DNA from: Nocardia xishanensis NBRC 101358
GTDB taxonomy: Bacteria; Actinomycetota; Actinomycetes; Mycobacteriales; Mycobacteriaceae
Reading direction: 5' to 3'
NCBI RefSeq assembly: GCF_001613365.1
Contig: NZ_BDCF01000033.1
Span: forward strand, 19,923-83,922
Length of the DNA: 64,000 bases
A model generated the notes under the pieces. That model worked only from the letters and a program-made list of their open reading frames with translations. It was not told the origin of the DNA and made no database searches. How positions within the stretch are numbered: position 1 is the stretch's first letter; the number at the start of each line of letters is the position of its first letter. Positions 1 to 8,675 of the stretch are shown here, in pieces. The translations under genes and the position numbers were made by a program.

Positions 1-772
1 GCTTGGACAACTTCTTGTTGCCCTGCCCCATGACGAACGGCAGGTGCCCGAACTCAGGGGTGAACTCGGCCACTCCGATCCGCTCCAGCGCCGCGTACAA
101 CGCGAGCTGGCGCGGCGTCGAAGAGAGCAGATCCTCGCCGCGCAGCACGTGGGTGATCTTCATCAGCGCGTCATCGACCGGGTTGACCAGCGTGTAGAGC
201 GGGTCACCGTTACCGCGGGTGAGCGCGAAGTCGGGCACGGTGCCCGCCTTGAAGGTGGTCTCGCCGCGCACCAGGTCGCGCCAGGTGAGGTCCTCGTCGG
301 GCATGCGCAGCCGGATCACCGGCGGCCTGCCCTCGTCCCGGAAGGCCGCGATGGCCTGGGGGCTCAGATCGCGGTCGAAGTTGTCGTAGCCGAGCTTGGG
401 ATCGCGGCCTGCCGCGCGGTGGCGCGCCTCGACTTCGTCGGGCGTGGAGAAGGATTCGTACGCCTCGCCCGCCTCCAGTAGCTTGCGCACCACATCGAGA
501 TGCAGCTCCCGCCGCTCCGACTGGCGGTAGGGCCCGTAGGGGCCGCCGACCTCGGGACCCTCGTCCCAGGTCAGTCCGAGCCAGCGCAGCGCGTCGAGGA
601 TCGCGCGGTAGGACTCCTCGGAATCGCGCGCCGCGTCGGTGTCTTCGATGCGGAAGACGAAGGTGCCGCCGGTGTGGCGGGCGTACGCCCAGTTGAACAG
701 CGCCGTCCTGATCAGGCCGACGTGCGGTGTACCGGTGGGTGACGGGCAGAATCGGACCCGTACTTCAGTCAT
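1..772 (-). CDS. gltX: glutamyl-tRNA synthetase, partial (C-terminus beyond window edge)
   Basis: Charges tRNA-Glu (and probably tRNA-Gln, since the window also has gatB of the GatCAB amidotransferase) with glutamate in the cytosol. The start is the ATG whose complement is at 770-772. The first 25 residues contain the class I HIGH-type signature PSPTGTPHVG, and the last visible residues contain the KLSK form of the KMSKS loop. About 257 residues, the Rossmann catalytic half, are visible; the anticodon-binding half lies outside the window. It lies 13 bp downstream of the fumarylacetoacetate-hydrolase-family gene on the same strand, so the two are probably co-transcribed, as in M. tuberculosis. 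Confidence 0.96.
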   Translation of the reverse strand, partial: MTEVRVRFCPSPTGTPHVGLIRTALFNWAYARHTGGTFVFRIEDTDAARDSEESYRAILDALRWLGLTWDEGPEVGGPYGPYRQSERRELHLDVVRKLLEAGEAYESFSTPDEVEARHRAAGRDPKLGYDNFDRDLSPQAIAAFRDEGRPPVIRLRMPDEDLTWRDLVRGETTFKAGTVPDFALTRGNGDPLYTLVNPVDDALMKITHVLRGEDLLSSTPRQLALYAALERIGVAEFTPEFGHLPFVMGQGNKKLSK

Positions 773-785
773 GGCTCTCTTTCGA

Positions 786-1559
786 TCAGCGTTTGGCGGC
801 AACGGGATTGGTGAGGGTTCCGACGCCCTCGACGGTGACGGACACCTGCTGGCCGTTCTGCATGGGCCCGACGCCCTCCGGCGTTCCGGTCAGGATGACG
901 TCGCCGGGAAGCAGCGTCATGACCGTGCTCACCCATTCGATCAGCTTCGGAATGTCGTGCAGCAGTAGCGAAGTGCGGCTGCGCTGGCGGACCTCGCCGT
1001 CGAGTTCGGTCACGATCTCCAGATCCGAAGGGTCCAGCGAGGTTTCGATCCACGGGCCGAGCGGGCAGAAGGTGTCGTAGCCTTTGCCGCGCGTCCACTG
1101 ACCGTCCTTGCGCTGCTGATCGCGAGCGGTGACGTCGTTGGCGACGGTGTAGCCGAGGATGACGTCCTTGGCGCGGGCGGCGGGCACGTCCTTGCACGGA
1201 CGGCCGATGACGACGGCGAGCTCGCCCTCGTAATCGACCTGAGAGGAGCTGGGCGGCAAGATGATCGGGGCGTTCGGCCCGACGATGGCGGTGCTCGGCT
1301 TGATGAAGATCACCGGCTCCTCCGGCGCGGGACCACCCATCTCGGCGGCGTGCGCGGCGTAGTTCTTGCCGACACACACCACCTTGCTGGCCAGGATCGG
1401 CGCGAGCAGGCGTACGTCGGCCAGCGGCCAGCTCCGTCCGGTGAACGTCGGCGTACCGAACGGGTGTTCCGCGATCTCTTTGGCGATGCTGTCGCTTCCC
1501 TCCCCCTCGATGCTGACGAACGCGACCCCATCGGGACTGGCAACTCGACCTAGACGCAT
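786..1559 (-). CDS. fumarylacetoacetate hydrolase family protein
   Basis: A 257-residue FAH-fold enzyme, probably a hydrolase, decarboxylase or isomerase of 2-oxo-acid (hydroxyhepta-dienedioate-type) substrates; the exact substrate cannot be read from sequence. Family hallmarks seen in order are GKNYAAHAAEM, DYEGELAVVIG (metal-binding acidic residues), GYTVANDVTARD, KGYDTFCPLGPW and GDVILTGTPEGVG. The reading frame stays open another 59 codons upstream, but that part is Arg/Ser-rich and unlike the family, so the ATG giving MRLGRVASPDG is preferred. It is the first gene of a likely two-gene operon with gltX and matches the position of Rv2993c. Confidence 0.9.
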   Translation of the reverse strand: MRLGRVASPDGVAFVSIEGEGSDSIAKEIAEHPFGTPTFTGRSWPLADVRLLAPILASKVVCVGKNYAAHAAEMGGPAPEEPVIFIKPSTAIVGPNAPIILPPSSSQVDYEGELAVVIGRPCKDVPAARAKDVILGYTVANDVTARDQQRKDGQWTRGKGYDTFCPLGPWIETSLDPSDLEIVTELDGEVRQRSRTSLLLHDIPKLIEWVSTVMTLLPGDVILTGTPEGVGPMQNGQQVSVTVEGVGTLTNPVAAKR

Positions 1560-1859
1560 GCCCCGAAGTCTATCGACCGGCATCGACCTGCTCGAACGCA
1601 CCCGACCGAGCGGTTCGATCGCGGCGCGCGACCGACTGCTTCGGCACGTCACCGTGACGGATCGCACCGCAGGGCGGAAGGGGGCATCGAGTGTGACTTT
1701 CGACTCGATCCGCGACGCGTTCGCGCCGGTCGCCATGGACCGGCCGCGCGAACGAGCGCTCCCGGAGCGAGAAATCCACTCGCCCTCGGGTGTAACCTAA
1801 CCCTCGATGTTCATTCAGTGAGACTTGCGTTCCATATTGTGAGATTCGAGGTGTGGCCC

Positions 1860-3041
1860 ATGGCGACCGTGACAGAGATCCGCGCGGCACGACGGTGGTC
1901 CATGCTCGCCCTCGGCGTCTTCGCGCAGGCATCGAGCGCCGTGTTCATCCACGGAACGCCCTTCCTGCTGCCCGCGCTGACGGCGCGCGGAATGTCCTTG
2001 CCCACAGCGGGTCTGCTGGTGGCGATGCCCACCGTCGGACTGGTGTGCACGCTCATCGCGTGGGGCTACGTGGTCGACCGCGTCGGCGAGCGGAAGGTGT
2101 TGGTCGGCGGGCCGCTGGTGATGTTCGTCGCGGGCGCCGCCGCGGCCGCCACCACGAACGACATCGCGCTCGGCGCGTTGCTGTTCCTCGGCGGCGCGGG
2201 CGCGGCCAGCACCAACGGCGCCAGCGGCCGCGTCATCGTCGGCTGGTTCCCGCCGGAGCGGCGCGGTCTCGCCATGGGGATCAGGCAGACCGCGCAACCG
2301 CTAGGTGTCGGCGTCGGCGCGCTGGCGGTGCCCGCTGTCGCTGCCGCGCACGGCATTTCGGCCGCCGTTCTGGTGCCCGCGATCATGGCCGGCATCGCGG
2401 CCGCGGCCTGCTACCTGGGCATCATCGATCCGCCGCGGCCGGAGGGCAATGGCGTCGATCGGGCCAATCCGTATCGCGGCGACGCCACGCTGTGGCGGAT
2501 CCACGCCGTGTCCGTGCTGCTGTGCGTGCCGCAGGGCGTGGTGTGGACCTTCGCGCTGCTGTGGCTGCACCGCGACATCGGCTGGTCGCTGGCCGCCGCG
2601 GGCGCGCTGGTGACGGCGACGCAGATCCTCGGCGCGTTCGGCCGCATCGGCGCCGGCGCCTGGTCCGACCGGGTCGGCAGCAGGCTGGGTCCGCTGCGGA
2701 CGGTCGCCATCGCAGCCGTCATGTCCATGGCGGCCTTGGGCCTGACCGCGTGGACACAGTGGTGGTGGGCCGCCATCCCGCTCCTGATCGCGGCTTCGGT
2801 GATCACGGTGTCGGACAACGGACTCGCCTTCACCGCGGTCGCCGAAATCGCCGGGCCGTACTGGAGCGGGCGCGGTCTCGGCATTCAGAACACCGGCCAG
2901 AACCTCGCGATGGCCGCCATACCACCGGTTTTCGGCGCGCTGATCACGATCGGGGGTTTCCCCGCGGCCTATTTGGCAGCCGCGGCGCTGGCCACGGCTG
3001 CCATCCCGCTGGTCCCCGCCGACCGCGACGCCTCGCGCTGA
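1860..3041 (+). CDS. MFS transporter
   Basis: A 393-residue major-facilitator permease in the cytoplasmic membrane with about 12 hydrophobic segments. The loop between TM2 and TM3 carries a family-like motif (GYVVDRVGERKVLVGG), and a second copy after TM8 reads GAWSDRVGSRLGPLRT. The start is the ATG at 1860 because GAGGTG sits about 6 bp upstream; a longer frame from 1818 has no comparable ribosome site. It is divergent from the FAH gene and occupies the position of Rv2994. The substrate is unknown. Hydrophobic content and length are normal for a 12-TM MFS carrier. Confidence 0.88.
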   Translation: MATVTEIRAARRWSMLALGVFAQASSAVFIHGTPFLLPALTARGMSLPTAGLLVAMPTVGLVCTLIAWGYVVDRVGERKVLVGGPLVMFVAGAAAAATTNDIALGALLFLGGAGAASTNGASGRVIVGWFPPERRGLAMGIRQTAQPLGVGVGALAVPAVAAAHGISAAVLVPAIMAGIAAAACYLGIIDPPRPEGNGVDRANPYRGDATLWRIHAVSVLLCVPQGVVWTFALLWLHRDIGWSLAAAGALVTATQILGAFGRIGAGAWSDRVGSRLGPLRTVAIAAVMSMAALGLTAWTQWWWAAIPLLIAASVITVSDNGLAFTAVAEIAGPYWSGRGLGIQNTGQNLAMAAIPPVFGALITIGGFPAAYLAAAALATAAIPLVPADRDASR

Positions 3042-3048
3042 TCATCGA

Positions 3049-3087
3049 GCTGGGAGGGCCGCCGCTCTCGACCGCGACCCTCCCGGC
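3049..3087 (+). terminator. putative intrinsic terminator after MFS gene
   Basis: GCTGGGAGGG pairs with CCCTCCCGGC across a 19-nt loop (one G-U pair), followed by a short TTT. It starts 8 bp after the MFS stop codon. Confidence 0.5.
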
Positions 3088-3148
3088 TTTCGGTCGTACG
3101 GTGACGAATACGCAGCTCACGCTCGAATCCGCTTGCCGCGCAGCATCG

Positions 3149-3520
3149 TCACCGACGTAGTCCGCCGAACGCGATCTCCGACGCGCGCCTGTGCCCCGCC
3201 TCGTTCCAGCCGTAATGCTCTGCGGCCGCGCAGAATCCGTACTACGCGACAAGCAGATCCGAGAGTTCGAGATCCGCTCGTATTACCGCCTCCGCCTGCG
3301 CAGCGGCGAGCAACTCGGCCAACGCGGACCGCATCTCCGCGGCGGCCGGGATGGATTCCGGCTCGCTTGTCGCGACGGCCACCCCGAAGCTCTTCTTCAC
3401 CGCCGCCTCCGCGACCACCGCGTCGCAGATCTCGAACAACGCCGTGCGCGGATCACCGCGGTCGACGAGGGCGCGGGCGGCGGCACGTCTCGGTGGCACG
3501 TCGTTCGTCGCGCTGCAAAC
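3149..3520 (-). pseudogene. TetR-family regulator remnant, HTH lost, in-frame stop near C-terminus
   Basis: The minus strand encodes what looks like the ligand-binding half of a TetR-type repressor (ALVDRGDPRTALFEICDAV, then a helical stretch to LELSDLLVA). At 3242-3244 the frame meets TAG, yet the same frame continues as YGFCAAAEHYGWNEAGHRR... to a natural-looking TGA at 3149-3151, a typical TetR C-terminal helix. The DNA-binding N-terminus is absent, because the region beyond about 3520 has no HTH in any minus frame and the next gene begins at 3583. So two lesions are seen: 5' truncation and a nonsense codon. TetR assignment is by pattern only. Confidence 0.6.
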
Positions 3521-3582
3521 GCAGTAGTCCGCCAACGAGCCGGTCAACGGCATGCTCACCGGGGGCTGCACCAGTAGCCGAC

Positions 3583-4182
3583 TCACGCTTCGAGTAGCGC
3601 CGCCGGATCGACGCTGACGCGAAAGCAATTGCGGTGACCGATGTTCGCGCTCAGTATGGACCCTGGTCCGACGGGCGGTTCGGCGCGATAGACACCTCCG
3701 TCGAGGACGAGCGGGTAGATGCGCACGTCCGGGTGGTGTTCGACGATCCAATACTGCGGTATGCCAACGGCAGCGTACTCCCGGACCTTTCGCACCCGGT
3801 CGGTGCGCTCGCTGCCGGTCCCCGGCGCGATGACCTCCACCGCCAGCTGCACTTCCGAGCCTCGCAGCAGCCGGGGCGGGTCGGCGACGAGCGCCGTGCG
3901 CACCACCTCGCGCGGCACCACGACGATGTCGGGTTTGCGAATGCCGTTGGGTGTGCTCACTTCCCAGCCGCCGCCGAGGCAGACGTGCGTCGCCATGCCG
4001 GCGGCGACATCGAGGAAACGGGCCAGCCGCTGGGCGACGTGGTTGTGCCGTGCGCCGCGCGCGACTTCGATCAACCAGCCGTCCTCGAGCTCGAAGCCCT
4101 TGCCTTCGTCCGGCAGCGCGTGCAGGTCCCGGATCGTGTAAGGACCCGGCTCCGGCCGCTTGCTCGCTCGTCGCACGGTCAC
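3583..4182 (-). CDS. Uma2 family (DUF820) putative endonuclease
   Basis: A 199-residue protein of the Uma2 family, which has a PD-(D/E)XK nuclease fold. Matching features are the N-terminal TIRDLHALPDEGKGFELEDG entry, the acidic KPDIVVV strand, and LAVEVIAPGTGSERTDRVRK followed by YAAVGIPQYWIVE, which carry the expected D, E and K of the nuclease core. Genes of this family are widely multiplied in actinobacteria and their biological role is unclear; they are often mobile. It stands alone between the broken TetR gene and leuB, with 93 bp to leuB. Confidence 0.82.
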   Translation of the reverse strand: MTVRRASKRPEPGPYTIRDLHALPDEGKGFELEDGWLIEVARGARHNHVAQRLARFLDVAAGMATHVCLGGGWEVSTPNGIRKPDIVVVPREVVRTALVADPPRLLRGSEVQLAVEVIAPGTGSERTDRVRKVREYAAVGIPQYWIVEHHPDVRIYPLVLDGGVYRAEPPVGPGSILSANIGHRNCFRVSVDPAALLEA

Positions 4183-4275
4183 CCGACCTCCCTGGTTCGC
4201 ACTCGACCCGAGGATAGCCAGTTCACACGGGAAAGCCCCGGACCCGAACCCTATGCGGGGCCTCGCCGACGATGG

Positions 4276-5283
4276 TCAGACCGCGGCGGCGATGCGGTCG
4301 CCGACCTCCACCGTGGAGGAAGCGCCGGACCGCTCGGCCAGGTCCTTGGCGACGGCGGCCTCGATCCGAGCGGCGGCCTCGGCGTTGCCGAGGTGGTTGA
4401 GCAGCAGCGACACCGACAGGATCGCCGCGGTCGGGTCCGCCTTCGACTGGCCCGCGATGTCGGGGGCGCTGCCGTGCACCGGCTCGAACATGCTCGGGTT
4501 GGTTCCGGAGGCATCGATGTTGCCGCTGGCGGCAAGGCCGATGCCGCCGCTGACCGCGGCCGCGAGGTCGGTGATGATGTCGCCGAACAGGTTGTCGGTG
4601 ACGATCACATCGAAACGGCCCGGGTCGTTGACCATGTGGATGGTCGCCGCGTCGATGTGCTGGTAGGCGGTGGTGACGTCGGGGAACTCCGCGGCGACCT
4701 CGTCGACGGTGCGCTGCCACAGCGATCCGGCGAAGGTCAGCACGTTGTTCTTGTGCACCAGGGTGAGGTGCTTGCGGCGGGCCTGCGCCTTGGCGAAGGC
4801 GTAGCGCACCACGCGCTCGATGCCGAAGCGGGTGTTTGTGCTCACCTCGGTGGCGACCTCGTGCGGGGTCTCGACGCGGATCGCGCCGCCGGTGCCGGTG
4901 TAGGGGCCCTCGGTGCCTTCGCGCACCACGACGAAGTCGATGTCGGGGTTGCCCGCCAGCGGGCTGGTCACGCCGGGGAACAGCTTCGACGGGCGCAGGT
5001 TCACGTGGTGATCCAGCGCGAACCGGGTGCGCAGCAGCAGACCGCGCTCGAGCACGCCGCTCGGCACCGACGGGTCGCCGATCGCGCCGAGCAGGATGGC
5101 GTCGTGCTGCTTCAGTTCCGGCAGCACCGAGTCGGGCAGGATCTCGCCGGTCGCGTGGTAGCGCTTGGCGCCCAGGTCGTACTCGGTCTTCTCGACTCCG
5201 GGCACGACGACGTCCAGCACCTTGAGCGCCTCGGCGATGACCTCGGGCCCGATACCGTCACCGGGGATGACAGCAAGCTTCAT
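4276..5283 (-). CDS. leuB: 3-isopropylmalate dehydrogenase
   Basis: Oxidatively decarboxylates 3-isopropylmalate to 2-oxoisocaproate with NAD in leucine biosynthesis. The 335-residue product starts MKLAVIPGDGIGPEV; the open frame continues 49 codons upstream but without family similarity. Seen motifs: GDGIGPEV at the N-terminus, the Arg-rich substrate region, DNLFGDIITDLAAAVSGGIG and EPVHGSAPDIAGQSKADPTAA of the isocitrate/isopropylmalate dehydrogenase family. It lies 200 bp downstream of serA with two hairpins between, so it probably has its own promoter. Order serA-leuB is as in M. tuberculosis. Confidence 0.95.
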   Translation of the reverse strand: MKLAVIPGDGIGPEVIAEALKVLDVVVPGVEKTEYDLGAKRYHATGEILPDSVLPELKQHDAILLGAIGDPSVPSGVLERGLLLRTRFALDHHVNLRPSKLFPGVTSPLAGNPDIDFVVVREGTEGPYTGTGGAIRVETPHEVATEVSTNTRFGIERVVRYAFAKAQARRKHLTLVHKNNVLTFAGSLWQRTVDEVAAEFPDVTTAYQHIDAATIHMVNDPGRFDVIVTDNLFGDIITDLAAAVSGGIGLAASGNIDASGTNPSMFEPVHGSAPDIAGQSKADPTAAILSVSLLLNHLGNAEAAARIEAAVAKDLAERSGASSTVEVGDRIAAAV

Positions 5284-5392
5284 GACAACTCCGTTCAGTG
5301 TTCGACCGGACCTGGCCGGACGCTCGGCGAGCAACGACACGGTACTAGGCGCCCCGCCGTGTCCGGCCAACCGGGCGGGGCCGCTCCCGACG

Positions 5393-5448
5393 TCCCGGCG
5401 TCGCGCCGGGAACGTGCGGCGCGCCGCCACCCTGCGGTGACGGCGCGC
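5393..5448 (-). terminator. two tandem hairpins downstream of serA
   Basis: TCCCGGCG/CGCCGGGA (5393-5411, 3-nt loop) and GCGCGCCG/CGGCGCGC (5419-5448, 14-nt loop) are perfect 8-bp stems between the serA stop and the leuB start. They lack a T-tract, as is common in high-GC actinobacteria. Confidence 0.5.
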
Positions 5449-5483
5449 ACACGATCTACTGCACGCCCGAGGGCGCGCGGCGA

Positions 5484-7097
5484 TCAGAACAGGTCGACCA
5501 GCGCGATCTTGGCGGCGCCGACCGCTTCGGCGATGGCGTTCTGCACGTCGGCCGCCACTTCCTTGTTGACGCGCAGGATGACGGTGGCGCCTTCCTTGTT
5601 CACGTCCTGGCTCAGCTGCGCGGCCAGGATGTCGACGTCCGCCTCGCCCAGCTTGGTGCCGATCTTGCCGAGCGCGCCCGGCCGGTCGTCGTAGTTCAGC
5701 ACGGCCAGGTTCAGGCCCTCGGCGCGCATGTCGTAGTTGCGGCCGTTGATGTTGACGATCTTCTGCACCAGCTGCGGCTCGGTGAGGGTGCCCGCGACGT
5801 TCAGGGTGCGGCCGTCGCCGAACACGGCGCGCACGTCGACGACGCTGCGGTGGCTCGGGCTCTCCGGGGCGGTGGTGACCGTCGCGGTGATGCCGCGGTC
5901 CTTGGCGAGCGCGGGGGCGTTGACGAAGGTGACCGCGGGCCCCTCTCCGTCACCCTCGGCCAGCGCCGAGAAGATGCCGCGCAGCGCAGCCAGTTCCAGC
6001 ACCGCGACGTCCTCGGAGGCGAGCTCGCCGCGCACCTGGACCTCGATGCTGACGGGCAGCTCGTCGGACAGCGCGCCGATCAGCGCGCCCTGCTTGCGCA
6101 CGATCTCCAGCCACGGGGCGACCTCTTCGCCGACCGTGCCGCCGGTGACGTTCACCGCGCCGGGGACGAACTCGCCTGCCAGCGCGAGCAGCACCGACTT
6201 CGCGACATCGGTGCCCGCACGGTCCTGCGCCTCCGAGGTGGACGCGCCGAGGTGCGGGGTGACGACGACCTGCGGGAGGTCGAACAGCGGGCTGTCGGTG
6301 CACGGCTCGCTCTCGAACACGTCCAGACCGGCGGCGCGCACGTGGCCGGACTTGATGGCGTCGGCCAGCGCGACCTCGTCGATCAGGCCGCCACGCGCGG
6401 CGTTGACGATGATGACGCCCGGCTTGGTGAGGGCGAGCTTCTCCTTGCTCAGCAGGCCCTTGGTCTCCGGGGTCTTGGGCAGGTGCACCGAGATCAGGTC
6501 GGCGCGCTGCAGCAGCTCGTCCAGGGTGACCAGCTCGATGCCGAGCTGGGCGGCGCGGGCCGGGGAGACGTAAGGGTCGTACGCGATGATCTTGGTCTCG
6601 AACGCGGCGAGACGCGCGGCGAACAGCTGGCCGATGCGGCCGAGGCCGACGACGCCGACGGTCTTGTCGAAGATCTCGACGCCGTTGAACTTGCTGCGCT
6701 GCCAGGTGCGCTCACGCAGGGTCGCGTCGGCGGCGGGGACCTGGCGGGCCGCGGCCAGCATCAGGGTGACCGCGTGCTCGGCGGCGGTGTGGATGTTCGA
6801 GGTCGGCGCGTTGACGACCATGACGCCGCGCTCGGTGGCCGCGGGCACGTCGACGTTGTCGAGGCCGACGCCGGCGCGAGCGACGATCTTCAGGTTCTTG
6901 CCCGCTTCGAGCACCTCGGCGTCGACGGTGGTGGCGGAGCGCACGAGCAGCGCGTCGGCCGCCGGGACCGCGGCGAGCAGCGCCGGGCGGTCGGGGCCGT
7001 CGACCCAGCGAACCTCGACACCGTCACCGAGCGCGTCGACGGTCGACTGGGCGAGCTTGTCGGCGATCAGAACAACAGGACGGCCTGCTTGGCTCAC
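5484..7097 (-). CDS. serA: D-3-phosphoglycerate dehydrogenase
   Basis: First step of serine synthesis: NAD-dependent oxidation of 3-phosphoglycerate. The product is 537 residues, a long-form actinobacterial SerA with an inserted ASB domain and a C-terminal ACT domain. Visible: NAD site GLGRIG, catalytic Arg in NAARGGLIDE, the catalytic His in TPHLGASTSEAQ, the ASB region from about residue 310 to 450, and the ACT domain starting LAVLNYDDRPGALGKIG, where serine feedback inhibition is known for the family. Start codon is GTG (complement at 7095-7097) with AGGAGT about 8 nt upstream. Followed by two hairpins, then leuB. Confidence 0.95.
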   Translation of the reverse strand: MSQAGRPVVLIADKLAQSTVDALGDGVEVRWVDGPDRPALLAAVPAADALLVRSATTVDAEVLEAGKNLKIVARAGVGLDNVDVPAATERGVMVVNAPTSNIHTAAEHAVTLMLAAARQVPAADATLRERTWQRSKFNGVEIFDKTVGVVGLGRIGQLFAARLAAFETKIIAYDPYVSPARAAQLGIELVTLDELLQRADLISVHLPKTPETKGLLSKEKLALTKPGVIIVNAARGGLIDEVALADAIKSGHVRAAGLDVFESEPCTDSPLFDLPQVVVTPHLGASTSEAQDRAGTDVAKSVLLALAGEFVPGAVNVTGGTVGEEVAPWLEIVRKQGALIGALSDELPVSIEVQVRGELASEDVAVLELAALRGIFSALAEGDGEGPAVTFVNAPALAKDRGITATVTTAPESPSHRSVVDVRAVFGDGRTLNVAGTLTEPQLVQKIVNINGRNYDMRAEGLNLAVLNYDDRPGALGKIGTKLGEADVDILAAQLSQDVNKEGATVILRVNKEVAADVQNAIAEAVGAAKIALVDLF

Positions 7098-7428
7098 TGT
7101 GGGGTACTCCTGGGGAAAGGGGGTCGGCAGTTACCGCCGACCAGCTTAGTAGTCGGCAATTCGTCCGGCCGTACCACCCGGTAGGCGGCTGCCGTCAGTG
7201 TGCGAGCGGCGCGGTGACGAGGACGTACAGCCGAGGACGAATGCCGTTCTGCCGTAACGCCACCGGACTCGCGTCGGTCGCGGGTATCACCGGCCCACCT
7301 CGGGCGAGCGGTGTCCGAAACCCTCCGAAACACGGGAAGACCCCGCATCGAGCGGATGCGGGATCTTCCATCGGTCGTGCCGATCGGACGGCACGGTGTC
7401 GATCGAGTCGGTCGATCGCGGAGTCGAA
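7098..7428. other. intergenic region between 39-residue gene and serA
   Basis: No gene is supported. It contains the serA ribosome site and presumably its promoter, a small inverted repeat GCCGAC/GTCGGC near 7136-7165, and a terminator hairpin at 7336-7368. Confidence 0.6.
7336..7368 (-). terminator. terminator-like hairpin after 39-residue gene
   Basis: A 14-bp stem (GAAGACCCCGCATC with GATGCGGGATCTTC, one mismatch) with a 5-nt loop. On the minus strand a short TTT follows a few bases later. It lies about 60 bp downstream of the small gene's stop. Confidence 0.6.
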
Positions 7429-7548
7429 TCAGCGGCCGCCGAAGGATCCCGTCCACAGGGTGTTCAGCACACCGTGCAGCGCGGCACCGAGAGTGTCGAA
7501 CAGGCCGTTGATGGCAGCACTACCGGTGTCGATGATAACGGGGATCAT
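7429..7548 (-). CDS. 39-residue hydrophobic small protein
   Basis: A short ORF starting MIPVIIDTGSAA and ending TGSFGGR, with ATG at 7546-7548 and TGA at 7429-7431. The case for a real gene is a strong ribosome site (AGAGGAA, 5-6 nt upstream of ATG), a terminator-like hairpin downstream, and an AT-rich upstream region typical of a promoter in this GC-rich DNA. The peptide has no signal peptide or charged ends and forms one amphipathic, Gly/Leu/Ile-rich helix (NGLFDTLGAALHGVLNTLW), like many short membrane-active or quorum-type peptides. No family recognised. A 10-bp inverted repeat lies in the leader. Confidence 0.65.
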   Translation of the reverse strand: MIPVIIDTGSAAINGLFDTLGAALHGVLNTLWTGSFGGR

Positions 7549-7899
7549 GAGAATTCCTCTTCGTCGAAATTATCCAGTCGAACTGGCTGACACACGGCAC
7601 ATCGGCGGCGTCGCGAATGCGGTTACGAAATTCTGGATAATTGTGACGCAGACTATATTCATTTATCGAATGCGATGCAAGTCACCGAGCATCCGATGAA
7701 TCACCGCACGAAAATGCGCTCCTACCTGCATGTTTGCCGACTCTGCACACTGGTCGAACGTCCAGATCATGCGAGGACGCGCGGGCCTAGAATCTCTGAG
7801 AGAACTCTGAGGAAATCGCCGAAGAAACTCCAAGAGTCCCAGCTCGAGCACCATCGCCCAATTCGGATACGGCGCCGCCGAAGAGCGGGATAAGCGGCG
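7549..7899. other. AT-rich intergenic region
   Basis: About 350 bp of unusually AT-rich sequence for this genome. It holds the inverted repeat described separately and probably the minus-strand promoter of the 39-residue gene. No convincing reading frame on either strand. Confidence 0.5.
7568..7642 (-). repeat. long-range inverted repeat in leader of the 39-residue gene
   Basis: AATTATCCAG (7568-7577) and its exact complement CTGGATAATT (7633-7642), 55 bp apart, lie just upstream of the small gene's ribosome site. The repeat could be a two-half operator or, if transcribed, a stem closing a 55-nt domain next to the ribosome site. Confidence 0.5.
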
Positions 7900-8424
7900 T
7901 CACGCGATGACGATATTCTCGGGGAACACAACCACCGAGTTATTGACCGGCGATTCGGTGAGTAACGCGTGGAGACAGCCGAGAGCTCCGTTTCCGCCAC
8001 GGACGCGGGCGGCGGCGACCGCTCGCGGCAATCCGTGCTCCAGTCGGGCGCGCCACCTCACCGCGGCAGCGCAACTGGCCGCCGAGGTCTGATCCAAGCC
8101 GGGACGGGCGCGGGCGTTCAGCGACCAACCTTGCATGCCGCGCGGCGACGGGCTCGCATCGAGGATGACGTGGCCGATCTCCAGACCACCCGGCCCCGGC
8201 GGAGCTGCTCGCGACACGACGGCCGCGGCCTTCCGCCGTGAACCCGGAGGGGCCCAACGGCAACTGATTCCCTCGCCGCGGCCAACGACATCCGCCAGAC
8301 CTTCCACCGCATGGCCACCAACGACGAAGCGAGTGCTCGCTGATCGTCGACGGCCACCCTTCGAGGCCCCGCTCGCCGCGGCGACCGCACGCGCCCGCTC
8401 GTTCTCGGCCGTGCGATGCCACAC
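7900..8424 (-). CDS. orphan coding-like stretch, unrecognised, possibly degraded
   Basis: A minus-strand frame that looks coding from about 8330 down to its TGA at 7900: mainly G/C third positions and protein-like composition (GLEIGHVILDASPSPRGMQG, later RWRARLEHGLPRAVAAARVR). The upstream part of the frame (above 8424) is Arg-rich, overlaps the divergent nucleotidyltransferase start and is unlikely to be translated, so a GTG near 8424 is only a guess at the start. No family recognised. It may be the 3' remnant of a larger gene. Confidence 0.3.
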   Translation of the reverse strand: MWHRTAENERARAVAAASGASKGGRRRSASTRFVVGGHAVEGLADVVGRGEGISCRWAPPGSRRKAAAVVSRAAPPGPGGLEIGHVILDASPSPRGMQGWSLNARARPGLDQTSAASCAAAVRWRARLEHGLPRAVAAARVRGGNGALGCLHALLTESPVNNSVVVFPENIVIA

Positions 8425-8675
8425 CAACCCCAGCCGAGAATCCGGGCGCCCGCGCACAGAGGAATACCGTCGAAACCGCTCGAGGTAGCGGCTCTCGGAT
8501 GACACAGCAGCATCAGGCCCCCACCTGGCGGCGACCTGTATGGGCCCCAGTGCTGCCGCTCGCCGCCCCCAGCATCGCGACCGAACCGGCTCTGGCGCGA
8601 CAGTGGTTGGCGCGGAGCATGTTCCGACCGGAAAATGAGCTGAAGCGCGCACGCCGCTCCACATACCATCGGCGC

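Noticed and set aside
3634..5694. 686-codon plus-strand frame over leuB and the Uma2-like gene
   Set aside because: Antisense to leuB, which has clear motifs; composition is typical of shadow frames.
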